Below are positions 6,478-8,750 of a DNA stretch of 8,750 bases, piece by piece; the first letter of the stretch is position 1; each line of letters starts with the position of its first letter. The notes under the pieces are model-generated. The model made no database searches and was not told where the DNA came from. It saw nothing but the letters and a program-made list of their open reading frames with translations. The stretch is from Bacteroidales bacterium (lineage in GTDB: Bacteria > Bacteroidota > Bacteroidia > Bacteroidales > Paludibacteraceae). The stretch is from positions 1-8,750 of the forward strand of contig CAAFYY010000015.1 in assembly GCA_900767385.1 (NCBI GenBank). Direction: 5' to 3'. A program made the translations under genes and the position numbers.

Positions 6478-8598
6478 ATGGCAATCTTAGGAAAACTTCG
6501 CAGCAAGGGCATTATGCTGCTCGTTGTAGTAGGCTTGGCCCTACTTGCTTTCATCGTAGGCGACTTTATTAGCAATAGCCAAAGTCTTCGCATGGACCGT
6601 AAGGCTTATGTCGGTAAAGTGAACGGAGAAAAAATCAAACTCCAAGAATTTAACGAACGCCTCAATCAACTTACTGGTGTGTACAAATTGGAATATGGCA
6701 ATCAGGCATTGCCAGAGAACGCTATGGACAATATCCGTCAAAACGCATGGGACGAGATTGTCAACGAGCGAGTTATCTCCAAAACTTGCAATGCTATCGG
6801 CATGGCAGTTTCACACGATGAGTTGAACGATTTGATTTTGGGTAACAACCCAAGTCAATATATCACAGGTCGTAGAGCATTTGCTAACCCAGAGACTGGT
6901 CGCTTCGACCGCAATATCTTGGTTGCTTTCCTTGCTCAAATTGACAACGACCAAATGGCTCAACAAATCGGTTACGAGGAGTTGCAAAACTGGCGTTCAT
7001 ATTGGAAATACTGGGAAAACACAGTCAAGAATGCACGTCTTCAAGAGAAATATACCTCATTGATTGCTAAATCAATCGTGGTTAACAATATCGAAGCTCA
7101 GGATGCTTACAATAGCAATAAGGTTTCTGCTACTATCGTTTTTGCAGCTAAACCTTATATCAGCATTGCTGATGACGCTGTTCAAATCGACAACTCAAAG
7201 GTTCAGGCTCTCTATAACAAACGCAAAGAACAATACAAACAAGAAGCTAACTGCGATTTGCAATATATTGCAATCAACGTTGCTCCTTCACAACAAGACT
7301 TCGACAACGTATTGGCTTCTATGCAAGAGCAACGCGAAGAGTTTGCCACAACTAATGACGTTGAAGAGTTTGTTAACTACTACTCAGAGGCTCCTTACAA
7401 CAACAGCAACCTCTCTGCTGACGACATCGACGAAGAGCTCCGCGCGTTTGCTATGAGCGCTCGCAAAGACTCCGTATTCGGCCCATTCCTCGGCGCTGAC
7501 AATACATATAAAATGGCACGTGTCGTAGAAAACGGCATCTCTGCTCCAGACTCTGTAAAACTTCGTCACATCTTGGTTTTCCGCGAGGATGCTGCTAAAA
7601 CAAAAGTTTTGGCTGATAGCTTGATTGCAGCACTCAAAGGTGGTAGCGACTTCGCAGAACTCGCAGCTAATTTCTCATTGGCACAACAGACTGCCAAAAA
7701 CGGCGGTGAAATCGGTTGGGTTCGTGAGGCTCTCCTTGAAGAAGAAGAGGTGGCTCAGAAAGCATTCTCAAAACCTGTTGGTGAAGTGTTCACAGTTGAT
7801 GCAATCAACGGCGCAATTCAAATCTTTGAGGTTATGGAGCGTGGCGTTGTTGTTCCAAAAGTAAAATTGGCTACCGTATATCACAAGGTAATTGCAAGTT
7901 CAAAAACTCACAGCGAACTTTATCAGTTGGCAAAAGAAGTTGCTTCAACAAGCAAGAATACGGAAGGATTCAATAAAATCTCTACAGAAAAAGGTCTCGT
8001 GACTGCATCTGCAAAAAATCTTGATATCAACGAATCACGTGTCAACGATTTGAGCCGCGCTCGCCAAATTGTTAAATGGGCATTCGAGAATAAAGTCGGT
8101 GCTGTGTCTGACGTGTTTGAATGCGAAGATCGCTTGGTTGTTGCCAATGTAACACGTCTTGCTAACAAAGGCTATCGCACCTTGGAAGATGTTCGTCCAG
8201 AGTTGGAGGCAGAGTTGCGTCAAGAGGCTAAAGCTGAAATGTTGAAAAAACAAATGGCAGGCAAATCTATCGAGGCTTTGATGGCTGAGAATTGCAATGT
8301 TGATACTGTTTCTGGTATTACCTTCAGCACTCCATACGCTGGCGCCCTCGGCAACGAACCTGTTGTCTGCGCTTTGGCTCCACGCTATGAGTTGAACAAA
8401 ACTTCAGAACCTCTCGCTGGTAATGTTGGTGTTATCGTCTTCAAAGTTATCAACAAAGAAGAGAACGATCGTCCTTACAACGAGAAAGAAGAGAAGGCTA
8501 TGCAATCCATGCGCTTGCAATATGTCATTCCTTACTTGGCTGTTCAGTCGCTCCGTGAGGCTGCCAATGTGGAGAATGCTCTTTACAGATTCTATTAA
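6478..8598 (+). CDS. ppiD: Membrane-anchored peptidyl-prolyl isomerase/chaperone, SurA/PpiD type
   Basis: A 706-residue foldase expected to be anchored in the inner membrane, with its bulk in the periplasm, helping secreted and outer membrane proteins fold. Residues 1-10 are basic and 11-28 form one transmembrane helix (GIMLLVVVGLALLAFIVGDF). A SurA_N-like chaperone region follows (KVNGEKIKLQEFNERLNQ ... WDEIVNERVI). A parvulin domain covers about residues 359-455: KLRHILV with the conserved His364, GGSDFAELAANFS, NGGEIGWV and a closing IFEVMERG strand. From about 460 to 575 a second parvulin-like unit lacks the RHIL motif but keeps the closing pattern VGAVSDVFECEDRLVVANV, so it is probably non-catalytic. 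A charged, coiled-coil-prone helix (LEDVRPELEAELRQEAKAEM) follows. E. coli PpiD is 623 residues, and this protein has the same anchor-SurA_N-parvulin order; the symbol rests on that architecture. The start is preceded by A-rich sequence and no clear Shine-Dalgarno. Its promoter makes it separately expressible from the upstream block. Confidence 0.9.
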   Translation: MAILGKLRSKGIMLLVVVGLALLAFIVGDFISNSQSLRMDRKAYVGKVNGEKIKLQEFNERLNQLTGVYKLEYGNQALPENAMDNIRQNAWDEIVNERVISKTCNAIGMAVSHDELNDLILGNNPSQYITGRRAFANPETGRFDRNILVAFLAQIDNDQMAQQIGYEELQNWRSYWKYWENTVKNARLQEKYTSLIAKSIVVNNIEAQDAYNSNKVSATIVFAAKPYISIADDAVQIDNSKVQALYNKRKEQYKQEANCDLQYIAINVAPSQQDFDNVLASMQEQREEFATTNDVEEFVNYYSEAPYNNSNLSADDIDEELRAFAMSARKDSVFGPFLGADNTYKMARVVENGISAPDSVKLRHILVFREDAAKTKVLADSLIAALKGGSDFAELAANFSLAQQTAKNGGEIGWVREALLEEEEVAQKAFSKPVGEVFTVDAINGAIQIFEVMERGVVVPKVKLATVYHKVIASSKTHSELYQLAKEVASTSKNTEGFNKISTEKGLVTASAKNLDINESRVNDLSRARQIVKWAFENKVGAVSDVFECEDRLVVANVTRLANKGYRTLEDVRPELEAELRQEAKAEMLKKQMAGKSIEALMAENCNVDTVSGITFSTPYAGALGNEPVVCALAPRYELNKTSEPLAGNVGVIVFKVINKEENDRPYNEKEEKAMQSMRLQYVIPYLAVQSLREAANVENALYRFY

Positions 8599-8639
8599 TA
8601 GAACACCTTATACGAAAAGAGGCTATATCAAATGTGAAG

Positions 8640-8659
8640 TGACCCCAAAAAGTTGGACG
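8640..8659. repeat. Terminal inverted repeat (IRR) of the IS3-family element
   Basis: The sequence beginning TGACCCCAAAAAGTTGGAC matches the common style of IS3-family termini, which start with TG and often carry an AAAAAGTTGGAC block. The matching left inverted repeat is outside the window. Confidence 0.75.
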
Positions 8660-8671
8660 TTAAATTAAACG

Positions 8672-8750
8672 TTAATTATTAAATTCTCTATAGTAGTGAG
8701 CTCGGTATTGTGCCGGGCTCATTCCTTTTAATCTCAGTTTTATCCTTTTC
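8672..8750 (-). CDS. IS3-family transposase (OrfB/integrase core), C-terminal fragment
   Basis: On the - strand, 25 codons run from 8749 to a TAA at 8672-8674. They read KRIKLRLKGMSPAQYR followed by AHYYREFNN. The 'LKGMSPxQYR' ending is the hallmark of the last residues of IS3-family (IS150-like) DDE transposases, just after the catalytic integrase core. The catalytic DDE residues are outside the window, so activity cannot be assessed. The stop codon lies 12 bases inside the terminal repeat, as usual for this family. Confidence 0.82.
   Translation of the reverse strand, partial: KRIKLRLKGMSPAQYRAHYYREFNN

Larger units (their letters stand above)
8640..8750 (-). mobile_element. IS3-family insertion sequence, one end (cut by the window edge)
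   Basis: A typical IS3-family end begins at 8640 and is followed inward by the C-terminus of an IS3-type transposase read on the - strand. Because the transposase runs toward this end, it is the element's right end. Only about 111 bases are visible, so completeness, the other inverted repeat and the target duplication cannot be judged. It lies about 41 bases after the ppiD stop codon. Confidence 0.82.

Noticed and set aside
8657..8675. Direct repeat ACGTTAA (8657-8663 and 8669-8675) inside the IS end
   Set aside because: Seven bases in A/T-rich DNA is likely chance, and it lies within the element, so it is not a target duplication.
1..8750. CRISPR arrays, tRNA/rRNA genes, defence or phage modules
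   Set aside because: No regularly spaced repeats, RNA gene signatures or related protein families were found on reading both strands.

Overview
This window looks like a chromosomal segment from an anaerobic member of the Bacteroidota, most likely order Bacteroidales. The reasons are the absence of clear Shine-Dalgarno sequences before A/T-rich start sites, a perfect Bacteroidetes-type -7 element (TAnnTTTG) ahead of the last complete gene, TAA-rich stop usage, and protein families typical of that order (LptC-type lipoprotein, CNNM/CorC transporter and PpiD-like foldase encoded side by side). All complete genes lie on the + strand. Genus cannot be fixed from the sequence alone.

Layout. Positions 1-1458 are the 3' part of an acyl-CoA dehydrogenase gene, cut by the window edge. 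It is followed by a strong 18-bp hairpin and a roughly 300-base non-coding stretch. Part of that stretch (1631-1708) can fold into an H-type pseudoknot and several competing stems. Next comes a tight block: a secreted beta-barrel outer membrane protein (1763-3025), a periplasmic TPR protein (3095-4462), the LPS-export lipoprotein LptC (4472-5071) and a CNNM/CorC-type CBS-domain transporter (5074-6333, starting at TTG two bases after lptC). A 144-base gap carries a promoter-like element embedded in inverted repeats. After it lies a large membrane-anchored SurA/PpiD-like peptidyl-prolyl isomerase (6478-8598). The window ends in the right-hand end of an IS3-family insertion sequence (from 8640), whose transposase C-terminus is encoded on the - strand.

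How the genes fit together. From the outer membrane protein to PpiD the theme is building the cell envelope: an outer membrane barrel, a periplasmic TPR protein, an LPS transport component, a membrane ion transporter and a periplasmic chaperone/foldase. The 9-base and 2-base gaps between the TPR gene, lptC and the transporter gene argue for one transcript. The acyl-CoA dehydrogenase belongs to a separate metabolic unit that ends at the 1473-1517 hairpin. I found no CRISPR array, tRNA, rRNA, phage genes, defence system or obviously new multi-gene system. The most unusual signals are non-coding: the candidate pseudoknot upstream of the outer membrane protein gene and the inverted repeats overlapping the ppiD promoter.
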